From contig OY855906.1 of NCBI GenBank assembly GCA_963693305.1, positions 16,314,661 to 16,378,660 of the forward strand: DNA of 64,000 nt, in the 5' to 3' direction. The DNA is from Meandrina meandrites. Lineage: Eukaryota; Cnidaria; Anthozoa; Scleractinia; Meandrinidae. The position numbers were made by a program, and so were the translations under genes. The notes beneath the pieces were generated by a model. The model had not been told where the DNA came from. It saw only the letters and a program-made list of their open reading frames with translations, and searched no databases. Below, in pieces: positions 46,847 through 58,239 of the stretch. The stretch's first letter is position 1. Each line of letters opens with the position of its first letter.

Positions 46847-49841
46847 TTATTTATTTAGTTGAGGTTGAGTGATACTGTGTTCAATCTCTGGAGTCTCTTG
46901 CAACACTGTTGTATCTCGTTCTTCCTGATTGGTTGGTTTAATTGCTTCAGTGCTGTGTTTATATCCATAGAATAAGTAGATCACGAAACCTGAGTAAAAA
47001 AAAAAGTTTAGAATGGAACTTTTGCACCTGAGTACCCTAAAGTTTATCAAACAATCAGGCTGCAAGCTCCAGGTTGTAATTAGCAGTAGAGTCTAACTCG
47101 ACAGTAACCTAGCCTCGTACGCAGGCGTTCTTTTGGTTCGTCACGCAAGAAAGAGAGGAAAAGATTGCGTGACGAGCCAAAAGACTTCTGCATAGGAGGT
47201 TAACAATAACCGAGAGCAAGTAGTCTTACTGTTTTAGCATAACCCAGCAGCCTATCTATCGAAGGCATGATGCGCAAAACCTCACTTTTAATCGGCCAGT
47301 TGCCAGAGTCCCGAATACGATGAGGATTTGAGGATATGATTCTCATAAATGATCATAATGAATAGTTACTGAGGGTGATTCACTGCAATGAATTTTGCCG
47401 CCCATCGCAGTTGGAGCGAAAGAACTAAGCTTATAGCTAGAGAGAAAAAAAAAACAAAAACAAAACAAAACGCAGAAACAGTCCAAAGTCTGTCATTCGG
47501 CGTAATAAATAATTTCGGAAAAAAATTTCCGGAGCAGAGTTTCTTTGATTGATCTGTATTTAGTGGGTTTCTTGTCTGGTTTTGTTTCGTTTTTTACATT
47601 TTGGCTTTCAATTCTTTCTTACTAAAACCTAACCTAACAGCTAAAAATAATTCAAGACGTTCGTTTTTTGAATGGGTGCGCGGAATAAAATTTAGTGGTG
47701 AACAATAAAGACGATGGAGTGTTTCTGCCTCGGAACTATCGATCGGTCCGATAGTTGCCCCTTGTGGAAATTTGATGTTCTAAAAACTAGCATAACCCTC
47801 TAATCCTCGCTTCTCGGGCTAATATTTGTTAACATAGAATTCCCTAGGGCGTGCTGTTGATGTCTTGGGCCTATGGGCTGCCCTTTCTTGATCCCTGCCT
47901 CCCGTAGAGTTCACCCCCCCCCCCCCCGCCCCCCCGGCCCCGCGCCATAACAAACGATTGAATCTGAAAAGAAAACCCTCACCTAATGTCATCCACACGC
48001 CAAAGCGCATATAAGTGTTCCATTGCAGATTTGCCATCAACACTGCATTGATAAATATGGTTAATGCCGGAGTGTAAGGCACACAAGGGACCATGAATGG
48101 AAACGTGGCAGAGTTCCTGGGCTGCAACTGGATGATAAAAAGTGATACAACAATTGTTCCTGAGAATAAAATCATCAGAAAAATCGCCCACCACTTTCCT
48201 TTGGAGATATCATCAAACAAATAGATTAAGGTTACTGCAAGCGCAACAAGGCAAACTACCAGGAGGAACACAGCTAGTTCTGCTCGACTGGCTGTTCTTT
48301 CAGTGACTTCAGGTAAAGGATGATTGGACGAATCGTCCTCGTCTATGATTGGTCGATATTTTATGCGAGACTGATTGCTTGGTTTTCCGTTCCACTTGGA
48401 GAGAATGTTCTGAAGGCAATGAGTCCAGTTTGCTTTCCTTTGTTCATTTTCAAGCACGCTTTGCACTCCATGCTGGAAGCGACTCACAAGAACAGAAATG
48501 GTAACCTTTGTGTAAGCCACCAAAGTTCCTATGGCAAGAAGTTCCACCTGTTGGCAGAAACCCGAAAAAAATACCTCAACAACCTGAAAACTTGAGTTTT
48601 AGAAAAATGTCCAAAATGTAAAATTTAAAAGCAATAATTTCGTAAAAGGTAATGAATCATTTTCAACAGTAATTTAATTTTTCTTATCTTACCAACTGGT
48701 TAACGTCAAAAACAAGTGCTAGCAATGCAGTGGAAATCCCGGACACCACTGTTGCCCTGTGAGGTACCTGGGTTTTGGTGTGCACTTTAGAAAACCATCT
48801 AAACAGCAGTCCGTCAAGAGACATGGAGTAAACAATCCTTGAAGTGGAATAAACAGAACAAAATAACGCACTGATAGTGGCGCAAAGACCACCACATACA
48901 ACGATATATTGGGCGCCAGGAAATGTTGTTTGTCGGAAGGCTTCTGCTAAGGGAGTGTACTGATCCAGACTATTATAAGGTACCATGAGAGACAGTACTG
49001 CAGCCACGCCTATATAGGCCAACATGCTGACGGTTATGGTGACAAGAAATGACTTGGGGATATTCTTTTCGGGGCTTATTGCTTCCTCAGCGGCTTCTGC
49101 GACGACATCGAATCCGGTAAAGGCAAAGAATGCTACAGCTGCACCTCTCAGTACACCAGAGACGCCGTGAGGCGTAAACTTATTTTTCCAGTGTTTAAAG
49201 TTTGCGAAGAAGAATCCGAAAACGATCATAAAGAGTATGATTGCCAAGTTTACAACTGTTACTACATTGTGGAAATTTGTGGAGCTGCGAACTCCCAAAC
49301 ACAGAATTGTCATCACTGCAATCACCAACGCAGCTGCGAGGAGGTCAGGGAAGGGTTCCTCTCCTGGAATGGTCCAGTATTTTGACAAGTATTTTGAAAA
49401 AAAGTTGAACAATTTTTCATCAGAGGCGTAATTTATTAGCCTACTGCACGTTCGGGCAAGACTGGCACCAGAGAGTAAGAATTCTAAAACGATATTCCAG
49501 CCGACAACAAAAGCCGATATTTCACCCAATGTTGCATAAGTGTACATGTATGAAGACCCACCATCGTGAAAACGGCTACCGTACTCGGCGAATGAAAGGC
49601 CGCACAAGAACGCGGCGCTAGACGCTAGGAGGAGAGAAAGAACGACCGATGGACCCGTAGTATCACGAACTAGCTCACCAATGACTACGTACAAACCGGC
49701 GCCAACGGTTGTCCCCACCCCGAGGGAGATAAGATCCACGGCTGTCAGACATCTTTTGAGGGGAACATCTGGTAGCCAGTCTTCTTGCGATTTCTTGCGA
49801 ATCAAGTTGTCGAGCAATCTGAGCAGTCTCTTACAGATCAT
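46847..49841 (-). CDS. Cationic amino acid transporter (SLC7A, CAT family), copy B'
   Basis: Mirror copy of the gene at 30,962-33,931, with the same predicted role in cationic amino acid transport. Exons on the - strand: 49,841-48,693, 48,547-47,983 and 46,989-46,847, with the same lengths (1,149, 565 and 143 bases) and phases as copy B. All splice sites are kept and the 618-codon frame is open. Seventeen residues differ from B by my count, for example N/D and Q/P near the N terminus, S/R and G/E in the loop LINYASD, and three changes in the C-terminal tail. Stop is TAA here and TGA in B. A SINE lies about 40 bp upstream of the first coding exon in both copies. No sign of decay is seen. Confidence 0.93.
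47109..47203. repeat. Hairpin repeat in last intron of copy B'
   Basis: Mirror of 33,589-33,683: TAGCCTCGTACGCAGGCGTT faces AAGACTTCTGCATAGGAGGT. Confidence 0.75.
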
Positions 49842-49884
49842 CTCTGGAAAACAGTTAGATTGCCCATCAGTAATACTACTACAA

Positions 49885-50104
49885 GGGAGGCGCGGTGGCC
49901 TAATGGTTAGTGCGCTGGACTCCGGATCGGGCGGTCCGGGTTCAAGCCTCTCTCCACCCAGGTGTACAAATGGGTACTGCTGGGGGTAACCCTGCGATGG
50001 ACTAGCATCCCATCCAGGGGGAGTAGAACTACCTCTAGTCGCTTCATCCTACTGAAACTGGGATAAGCTCCGGCCTGATGGGCCACTAGGCTCGTATGCA
50101 GACT
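49885..50104 (+). mobile_element. tRNA-derived SINE, right arm copy
   Basis: Starts GGGAGGCGCGGTGGCCTAAT like the left copy. About 60 bp after GGGTTCAAGCC are deleted relative to 30,640-30,918, so this copy lacks most of the region behind the B box. Confidence 0.85.
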
Positions 50105-50629
50105 TTTTTAAATATTTCTACAAGGAAGGCGGAGTTTAAGGAACTATTTAGGTGGCATTCATGGTGGCTAAGGCGAGTAGGCTTCACAATTTGGCTTTAA
50201 TCATTTATGCCAATGAAAGTGCTTATGTTCTTTTTTAATTTACAAAATGGTATAATCTGCTTAAAATTCTGCTGGAAGAATTTATGCAAGCGTCATTAAT
50301 AGATACATGTTTGAAAAAGCAGCGAAAATGTGACGGTAAAGGTCAACTTGGATATATACAAACCATTTGGTGCTTTGGACTAAAATAGTTACAAAATAAC
50401 TAAAAAGTGTTTCTGGTGGGGGGTCACCGACTTCGTTTCAGACATAAAACGTATGGAAAACTACCCAGATTTTGAAAAATGGCGCACGTAATCCGGCAGG
50501 GTCTAGAAAGGATTTACATAAGCACCCTACTAAGGCTGAATTGCGTACATTTACAAACAAACAGTAAATAAATATTCAATAATAGATTTACAATCGTTGA
50601 CAAGCAAAATTAATGCATAATATAAATGG

Positions 50630-50775
50630 TTTGAACCCAGGAGTATCAGTAGTTCGTATAGTGTGATCGTCCGGGTGAGAGTAGTTCTGAGTAAAACTGT
50701 TGTTGGTGACTGACGTTTCAACAACCTGTGCGGAAGTCATCCTCAAAGTGAAGTTATTAATGCAGCGGCTACCAG
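50630..50775 (-). repeat. Retroelement terminus, right arm copy
   Basis: On the - strand this gives TTTGAGGATGACTTCCGCAC and then GAAACGTCAGTC, matching 29,980-30,120 in the left arm apart from a few bases. Confidence 0.35.
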
Positions 50776-51140
50776 CCCTATATATTATGTATTTGATAGT
50801 TTTCTCAGCGCGCGCGCTCGATGCATGTCAATGCGCAAATACAATTGGCGCGAATATCTACAATAAAGCATATTTATACGGTTAAACGTTGTCAAACTGC
50901 TTCTAACTACCTGCTTTATATTTTCTTCCACTTAGTCATATTGATTTTAGTAATAACGTCAAATGAAAGGTATTGCAAATATTGCTTTGCAACAAACGAG
51001 AGAAGAAGTGTTTTATTTCCTTCCGGTGAAGCAGGAAGGAAGAGTTATGTGCTGGTCCGTGGTCAATGTTCCAAATGCGAACAACAAATGAAAACAATTT
51101 CCAACATATAAATCACTTGATAAAGGTGATATGTTCATTT

Positions 51141-51209
51141 CTCACGAGCGTGGGACAAAACTGGCCTCCCATATACCAGTTGGGCGCACTAACCACTAAG
51201 CTACGAGAG
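51141..51209 (-). repeat. tRNA-like segment, right arm copy
   Basis: Mirror of 29,486-29,554. It is worn in the T arm and unlikely to be a working tRNA. Confidence 0.45.
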
Positions 51210-52676
51210 ATTCTTGGTGAGCAAGGAAAATTGCTAGGTTCATTTGTGACACGCGTCCTGCATACTGATGGTCAGCAATTTCGGCAGCATCATATGTGTA
51301 ATAAATAATTTTTATATCAATTACTTAAAGCATTAAACTGATTTTTTGGGGGGCTGCCTTATTTTATTGCCTTCTTCAGAACACTGGAATATTTCAACCA
51401 GTCAAATTACCATATTGTACTTTTGACTTTGTTTGCTTTTTGCTTTCACGCTCTGTTGAAAATCAAGTCTGAAACAATCGCGGAGCTGCACAATTTGTCG
51501 TTTAAACTTTATTAAACAAGTTTCTTACAAACAGCGCTGGGAAAATTTTACGAAGCGAAATATTTGTATTCGGTTCTCAAGAATCGTACGACAGCATAGA
51601 CCATGGCTATGAAATAAATAAAATTAGCGCTAATCTCTCAGACGCGGGCTTTTCCCATGTCATAAATGTTCTAGAATCAGTGATAAAATTTTTCCTAAAT
51701 ACACACAATACATCTTAAAGGGAGTCTAAACGATGCATAAACTAGAATATTCCTTCCAATAGACAACGACGAGTTCTTGGTGATAGGTTTGATCACCTGG
51801 AGCTGCTATTTAACTCCGATTTACGAATTCATACTACGTACCTGTTAAATTACGAGTCAAATTTCAATTGATCTTTGCAGGATGATTTTGTATATTCTTA
51901 GTTCATAATTTTTTGAACGAACGACTTAGCCACAATCTATTTCTCTGATAGTATTCTGACTTTATTTTGAGATGGTCTTTCCCATGATCAACCATTGTTC
52001 GACAAAGAACTCTAGTGAAACTAAAATTATGCTCAATCAAGCTCAACATACAGTTAGAATCAGTGCTTACCGTGTTAACAGACCCAGCTTCGGTACCGTA
52101 AGGCGAAGACGTCCAGTTCGACCTTTCTTAAAAACAAATCCTTTTCCAATGTACCGTAACTAAACATAAAGCTGAGAGCTTTCATACTAAAGTAAACACG
52201 CGAAATGAGAAAAGCTTGTTTCTACTGCTGACAAAAACGTTGCAAATTATTTTGGCGCAAACGATATAATTATGCTAATGTATCATGGGCTGTCAACCAG
52301 AATTTTTTAGGACATGTTATGTTGCCAAGTTTCCTTCGAACTCAGACCAAAAGACATTTAAAAGTGGTATTAATTTAAAGTGCTTTTTTTTTCTTTAACA
52401 AATAAAATAAAGAAACTATAGCTAGTATTATATAGCCAACTGGTCTGCCTCCTGCCAGTTGGGATTTTTAACTATGTTATGTTCATTTAAAATATTTGTT
52501 TCCTCTGTTTCAGTGGCATGCCTGTAAACTAACTATCTCGATGCTTCGTGCATGACCACTGTAAACAATATTTACATTCACATTTACATATTAGAAGGAA
52601 TGAAAAAGATAGCAGACTAGCATCAGAGGGAAATAAGAATCGATTTGAGTCTAGCTTTAAACGCAGATGTGTCTTA
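51210..52676. other. Arm DNA without a supported gene
   Basis: Mirrors 27,194-29,485 of the left arm minus its 821-bp MITE. The site where that MITE would sit is at about 51,840. No gene is seen. Confidence 0.4.
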
Positions 52677-53479
52677 GGGCCGATTCGCACTAGCGGACAA
52701 GTTTAAAATGTCATAACATTTTTGACAAAAACAAAATTGTCGCGACAAGTCAGAGACATTAGTACAATAGCTCTGCACGTGCTTCCGGCATCCTTGTACA
52801 TTTCTTAGCACGGTCGTCTTGTGCAAACATCAAATAATCAGGCAGGTCCACGTGGTGAAAAATGTTAAAACGATTTACATTTGAAGTGCGCGTGTACTGA
52901 TGTTTTTGTGCTCGTACGGGGAAAATGTCGCAAAAAAACTATTTCTTTTCCCCTCCATTTATCGGCGCAAACTGGTTCCCTCCGCATTCTTTTGTTCCAA
53001 CACCGGTATTATCATCCTTCCACGACCTCTCCTCGGAAAAGAAACGTGTTTTGCCCTCTATCGTGGAAAAATTTCGCTTGTTGTTTTTTAGTACAATCCA
53101 GACCAAACACAATAGCCAATCAACAACGTTTTGTTTTGTGGCATTACGAGGGGCGTTGGAATGCGACTTGTCATGAATTGTCCCCGGAATTGTCCTGCCT
53201 CGAGGCAGGACATCAGCCCCTTTGAAGATTTGTCCGTTTTGACAAAATTTGCCCTTATCCAACAAGTCGTTCGCACTTGTTTTTGCGATTGTTTGACAAA
53301 ATGTATCGCGCGTGCAACGCGGACCAATCATAAGACAACTGCTTCTCTGTTTTCCTGAATTGTTGGACAAGTTCTAGGTCTCAAAAAACGTATTCGCACT
53401 TTTTTTCTGTAACAAGTGACACACAAGTGATGAAATCTACCAAATGTTACAAAATTTGTCCGCTAGTGCGAATTGGCCC
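52677..53479 (+). mobile_element. Harbinger-like MITE, 803 bp, right arm
   Basis: It begins GGGCCGATTCGCACTAGCGG and ends CGCTAGTGCGAATTGGCCC. TTA flanks both ends (52,674-52,676 and 53,480-53,482), the three-base duplication typical of PIF/Harbinger elements. The left-arm partner is cut in half at 26,838. Confidence 0.85.
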
Positions 53480-53482
53480 TTA

Positions 53483-54222
53483 TTCATCTCGGAGATGTTA
53501 AGTATTGTATGTGATTGAAATAAATGTTTATTAAAAAAAATTCAGAGATGGAGGCAAGCAGACATGCGGGTCCGTTAGGCGCAAAATGCAATTTAATGAT
53601 CGTAAGCCAAAAATATTTAAATTCACGATCTACCGATAAGATACAGTAAAAGCCCGCGTTTAAGAACCTTCATTAATGAGACCCTGCTGTCTTGTTCTTT
53701 AAAGGATTAAGGAGCCACCCATATAGGTGTGAAGCTATAGATTAAACCCTCCCCTGGACTGCACTAAGGAAAGGAGGGGGGGATACTGGTCCCCACCCAT
53801 ACCTGTGCTGGGTAGACACAAGAAAAGGAGAGATACCAATTGTGGTGGCAAAAACTTGGGTGGCAGGGAAGGCAGAGCCTGTCTCCACTAGAGTAGCGGT
53901 GTCTCTAGGGGAGATCCCCTAGAGTAGCGGTGTCTCTAGGGGAACCTATGTTAGAGTGTAACATAGGCCGGGCCAGAAGAGGGGTGCCCTTCTGGGAGGA
54001 CAATAGGTCAGATGGTACGATGGTACCATCCTGGAGAGATCCGGACCTATTTCCAAGGGTAGCTATAGCACTTACTGTGGGGCGAAGTGCAGCCTAGGGT
54101 GCACTTCCCTGCCACCAAAAAACCTTTATTGACTACAAAGCTATGGTTTACAAACAACAGAAATACTGTCATTTAGTCAAAGCAATACTCTAATATTTTG
54201 AAATCTGGCAAAACAGGTTCTT
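53483..54222. other. Segment present only in the right arm
   Basis: This is absent from the left arm, where the hairpin at 26,760-26,812 stands instead. It contains a duplicated 30-base unit (TAGAGTAGCGGTGTCTCTAG, about 53,888-53,942). No coding content is recognised; it may be part of another element. Confidence 0.6.
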
Positions 54223-54779
54223 GTATTTTGGGGAATCTATTGGCAACTTAGGATAATTAGGTTCCTAATTAGGTTCTTAATATCTATGAAGGAGATATAG
54301 CTGTTGGTTACCAGAAAGATAAATGAACTGTGGAACTGTGCTTTGGTTCTTACATATACAGTGTTTATTCCCAGCTGTATTATGATAAGCCTAAGAAAAC
54401 TGATTACAGAATGTATATGCAGTGTTATCTCTATAAAAAGAGTTGTAGGAATTAGAGCTTTTATTTGTTATTTCAATTAGGTACAGTATTTTCTTGTATA
54501 GTCGTTTATCTATAACAGAATTCTCAATTTTGATTGGTTCTGCGCGCGCCTATTTGCCGCGTAATTAGCGCGCGATTACATTGGTATCCAATCACAGGTA
54601 TCCAATTTGAAGCGATTGAAATTGGATACCTGTAATTGGACACTTACGCCATTTGCGCATATATAAGATATAAGAACTTTGTTGATCTTCACGTCTTATC
54701 AGGTTCTTGCCAGCAGGTTCTTAAACCACTAGGTTCCGTCTTCCACACAGGTTTTTACTGTATCGCGTATGAAGTGTTT

Positions 54780-55061
54780 TGTTTGGCTCGCGTGCTGTTG
54801 CAACAGAACAAGATCATCATCTTGGATGAGCCCACAGCACACGTAGATCCAGAAACTGAACAAACGATCTGGAAGGTAGCGCGAGAGAAACTGAAGGACT
54901 CCACAGTCATCACTATAGCTCATCGCCTGAACACCATTAGAGACTGTGACATGATTCTGGTTTTGAAAAATGGAGAGGTTGATGAGTTTGACAGGTTTGA
55001 TGTGCTAGTGAATAAGGAAGGAAGTACCTTAAGCGAAATGGCTCGAGTTGCTGAAATCTAA
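54780..55061 (+). pseudogene. ABC transporter (ABCC type) NBD2 3'-end fragment
   Basis: The frame reads [20 protein letters not shown] (end of the signature helix, then Walker B), [13 protein letters not shown] (D-loop) and [20 protein letters not shown] (H-loop), ending in MARVAEI and a TAA stop. This is the C-terminal part of the second nucleotide-binding domain of an ABCC protein. The Walker A and signature LSxGQ parts are missing: the sequence before 54,780 is palindrome arm, with no splice acceptor at the join. The exon was therefore cut by the rearrangement. It lies on the + strand, the same strand as the orphan first exon at 36,887. It could be the true end of the same ancestral gene or of a neighbour. 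Confidence 0.85.
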
Positions 55062-55723
55062 AAATAACTATAAACTAACCATGTTTGCCTATGAACTAAA
55101 CGCATAAGCATTTACTACCTGTTCAGCTAAGGGCCTTTGCCTGAAACGGATTGGGTTGCACGCTAACAGTGAAGCCCGCCTTGCAGTCACCTCGTTATTG
55201 CCACTTTTTTGTCTCGGTGAAACGCCCCTACCATACATTTCCTTATAATAAGGCCCCGTCAATCCGCCCCGTTATTATGGCCAACGGCCACATTAAGAAT
55301 CCCCAACCTGTATAATCTTTTAAACTTATGAATGGTAGCTTTTGTACATGGATTGTAGTAGCCTTTTTTGTTTCTGTTGTTTATCATGTGTATGAAAGTG
55401 ACCATATAAGATATAATATGCATTTCCAAGAAATAGCCTCGAAATACTTGATTAGTCCTGAAATTGGATTTCTTGACGAACTTTCTCAAGGGAAGCATGT
55501 TGTACGTTGTTTGTTGTAGCTCAAGCTTTCTGACAAGTTAATAATTTCATCTACTTTTGATGTGTTGTGATTGCATTTAATGAGACGTCAAAAGTCACAA
55601 GAGATTTTAATTTTAGGACTAATTTCATTTTTAATTCTTTTATGTCAAGAATAAATAATTGAGATAAATTACGTTACTCTTGCACCATTTTCTTGTAGTG
55701 ATAGTAATAATAATAACAAAATA

Positions 55724-55724
<1 letters not shown>
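55062..55724. other. No gene seen; downstream of the ABC fragment
   Basis: Possible 3' UTR of the broken ABCC gene. Two 60-80-codon frames overlap on opposite strands and have no support. Confidence 0.4.

Positions 55725-55787
<63 letters not shown>
55725..55787. repeat. (ATG)n microsatellite
   Basis: About 21 ATG units. The poly-Met, poly-His and poly-Ile frames across it are artefacts. Confidence 0.97.
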
Positions 55788-55788
55788 C

Positions 55789-56363
55789 TAGGCTTAGCCA
55801 CAAGTTGCTCGGCAACTCTTCGGCAACCTTTGAGATTTTTGGCAACTTTTGCGATTTTCGGCAACTTTTATCATTCTTAGCAACTTTTGATTTTCTTATA
55901 GCATTTTTTAAATTGTTTTTCACTTTTTGCGCAACATATATTAGCTTTTGAAAGAAAAGTCACCTAAATTCAACTGGTTTATACTACTGTGGGAGTGTGT
56001 GGACTCCAGGACTGGCCAATACCAATCACCAACGCCAGCTTGGTGCTGCACGGCTGTCCATGAGGTCAGCGGTATCGCATGACTCGTTTTTCAAGATGGC
56101 TGTCAGTGATTCAAATTCCAGCTGGGAATGAAGTTTTGTTAAAAAAAAGAAAATGGAAATAAAACCTAGTAATACTGTGCGTGATCTAAACCGCAATAAA
56201 ACCAACTTTAAGTGCAAACAAGCAAAAAAAAGTAGCAACTTTTCGGCAACTTTTTCGAAATTCGGCAACTTTTCGGCAACTTTAAAAATAAAATAGCAAC
56301 TTTTAGACGCTTTTTCGGCAACTTTTTGGGAATTTATCGGCAACTTGTCGCTAAGCCTAACGA
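55789..56363. mobile_element. MITE built of repeated GGCAACTTTT units
   Basis: The ends TAGGCTTAGCCACAAGTTGC and GCAACTTGTCGCTAAGCCTA are inverted repeats. Inside each end, direct repeats of GGCAACTTTT recur every 10-25 bases (at least six on each side). The middle (about 55,950-56,220) is unrelated DNA. Confidence 0.75.
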
Positions 56364-57057
56364 TGAAAAAAGCACTAGCATTTGCATCAGATCAAACTGA
56401 CCTCTGGCTGTAGTTTAGGGTGCTTAAAGATGAGCATGTGTCATTAACAGGCATAAATATGAAATGCATCATAAAAAGCATCATGAAATACAAGAGTAAA
56501 TATGTACTTCTGATTCATGAAAAAAAAATTAAATGATGGCATGGCAAAATTGTTAGCTTTTTCCTTGGAATAAAGAAATACCTTTTTTGAAATTTTATCC
56601 TGTGATTTAATTATATTGTTATCTACTTGGCTCACTGATTGGAAAAAGGTAGTCATCCCTAAGGGAAACAAACCTTTATTTGGACATACATAGCAACAGT
56701 TGAATACGCCCTGCTTTTAAAAGCATGACCCAAATAAGGGATGGGCCATTAGAAAAGTGATGGGCGGAGTGGGGGGGGGGGGGGGGGGGTGTAAAAAATT
56801 GATGCAAGGGAAAATGTCCGAAAAAAAATTCATGCAAGGAAAAACGAAAAGAAAAAAATTCATGAACAAGATGGGTCGCATTTTGATATTAAACCAGAAT
56901 TTAATTCTTCTCGAAAAGTGTTCCAAAATGCACCGAATGACATTAGGGCGTGTCTAGATTTTCAAACATTTCCCGGGAGAGGATGCCCCCGGACAACCCG
57001 ACGGAAATGGGCCTCCTCCCCATTTTAATACAACACAATCAACAACAACAACAACAA
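56364..57057. other. No gene seen; poly-G run
   Basis: AT-rich DNA with a G run at 56,771-56,789 and short ATGCAAGGAAAA repeats near 56,800-56,860. Confidence 0.5.
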
Positions 57058-57575
57058 GCTTTATTTGCATGACTGTAAATTTGTTACAATATTGCAAAAG
57101 CGTGGAACTATTATTAACTTATAAAAAAAAAAGCACATCTAGAAATATATGAAATTAATTACATTGATTAATTACATTTTTGTCACGTGCATCAAAGCAA
57201 GATGATATAAATTTAATTATTTGCATGCTCACAAAATAATTAGAAGAATTGATCAATTCTAAAATTAAATCAGTCACTGGTAGCCGGCTAACATTTAGGA
57301 TGAATTGTTCTATTTTCTTGTAAAAATTATCTCTTATTGTTGCGTATTTGGAACAATAAAAGAGAAAATGAATTTCATCTTCGGTTTGATTACAATCACA
57401 GACTGGGCAGAGCCTATTGTCTCTGGGCATATTGTTATATCTACCCAGTTCCATCATAAGTTTATGATTACTAATTCGTAATTTAGTTGAAGTTCTCCTA
57501 TCAGAAACTCTCTTAGTTATCTCTAGATAATTGGAAGTAGCATACTCGTTCTTAAAAGATCTGTAAAATTCTAGT
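57058..57575 (-). mobile_element. LINE 3' fragment with zinc-binding-like C terminus
   Basis: The - strand frame runs from LEFYRSFKNEYATSN through RISNHKLMMELGRYNNMPR and RLCPVCDCNQTEDEIHFLFY to CFDARDKNVINQ and a stop at 57,155. This CPxC...HFLFxC pattern is the C terminus of a different LINE family from the one at 24-26 kb. No RT catalytic block is left. A CAA-rich tract at 57,037-57,057 marks the 3' end. Confidence 0.75.
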
Positions 57576-58239
57576 TTTTGTCTCGTGTCTTCATGACGTT
57601 GTCATGACGACACGAGAATATGCGAGGGGGAGAAAGTGCATTCCATGGACCATTCCATGCGTGTTTTCTTTGTGAGGCCGCGGAATTTTCCCGCCATGTC
57701 AATATTTTTCCCGCCATGTCAACATTTGCTTTGTGAGGCCGCCAGAATTTCATATCAAAGAACAGATAAGTTTCTTAACAAAGAGGTCGCAGCCCGCTGG
57801 TTTATCAAACTGCAGGTTAGGAGTATTTATTGTAAAGGGCTTATTATGTGAAATACAGGCACGCTTTACTGTTATTAAAATTGATTTCTTTTCTTTTACG
57901 TTTATTGCTGTAGTTAGTTCACAGTCTTGTGCGGTTCTTCTGATCGGTCTATCAAGCGCAACAAATTCGAGCTAATTCGGTGCACTCGGCACGATTTTAT
58001 CTGTAAATAAACGACACGCAATGCACGCAGAAGAGATGGCGTATTTTTCTGAACTTGCAGCGAACGAGCAAATTCTTAGCTGTCCAACAGTGCGTTGAAA
58101 AGGGTTGAACAGAAAAACGAGACCCTAAAGAAGACTGTGATTGCTACGTGAGTATTGCACAACATTTGTTTTGAAAGTGTGTGTACAATATGTGAGTCAT
58201 GCGAGCCATGCGAGGCAGACCTGTGAGGCACTTGAAAAT
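57576..58239. other. No gene seen
   Basis: Contains a small palindrome (GTCTTCATGACGTTGTCATGACGAC, about 57,587-57,613) and a repeated TTTCCCGCCATGTCAA. Nothing more can be supported. Confidence 0.45.

Larger units (their letters stand above)
42671..54778 (-). repeat. Right arm of large inverted duplication (palindrome)
   Basis: Reverse complement of 26,219-37,446. It contains SLC7 copy B' and the first coding exon of the - strand ABCC gene. It is longer than the left arm, mainly through an 809-bp TTAA element (45,439-46,247) and a block of about 1.2 kb (53,035-54,222). The outer edge at 54,778 falls inside an ABC transporter exon. Confidence 0.95.

Noticed and set aside
26219..54778. Simple sequencing hairpin (one strand read, then its complement)
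   Set aside because: Arms differ by substitutions and by whole transposons with target duplications, and a unique 5.2 kb spacer separates them; a haplotype join is still possible and is kept in the findings.
55640..55951. Poly-His, poly-Ile and poly-Met frames
   Set aside because: Translation of an (ATG)n microsatellite in different frames.
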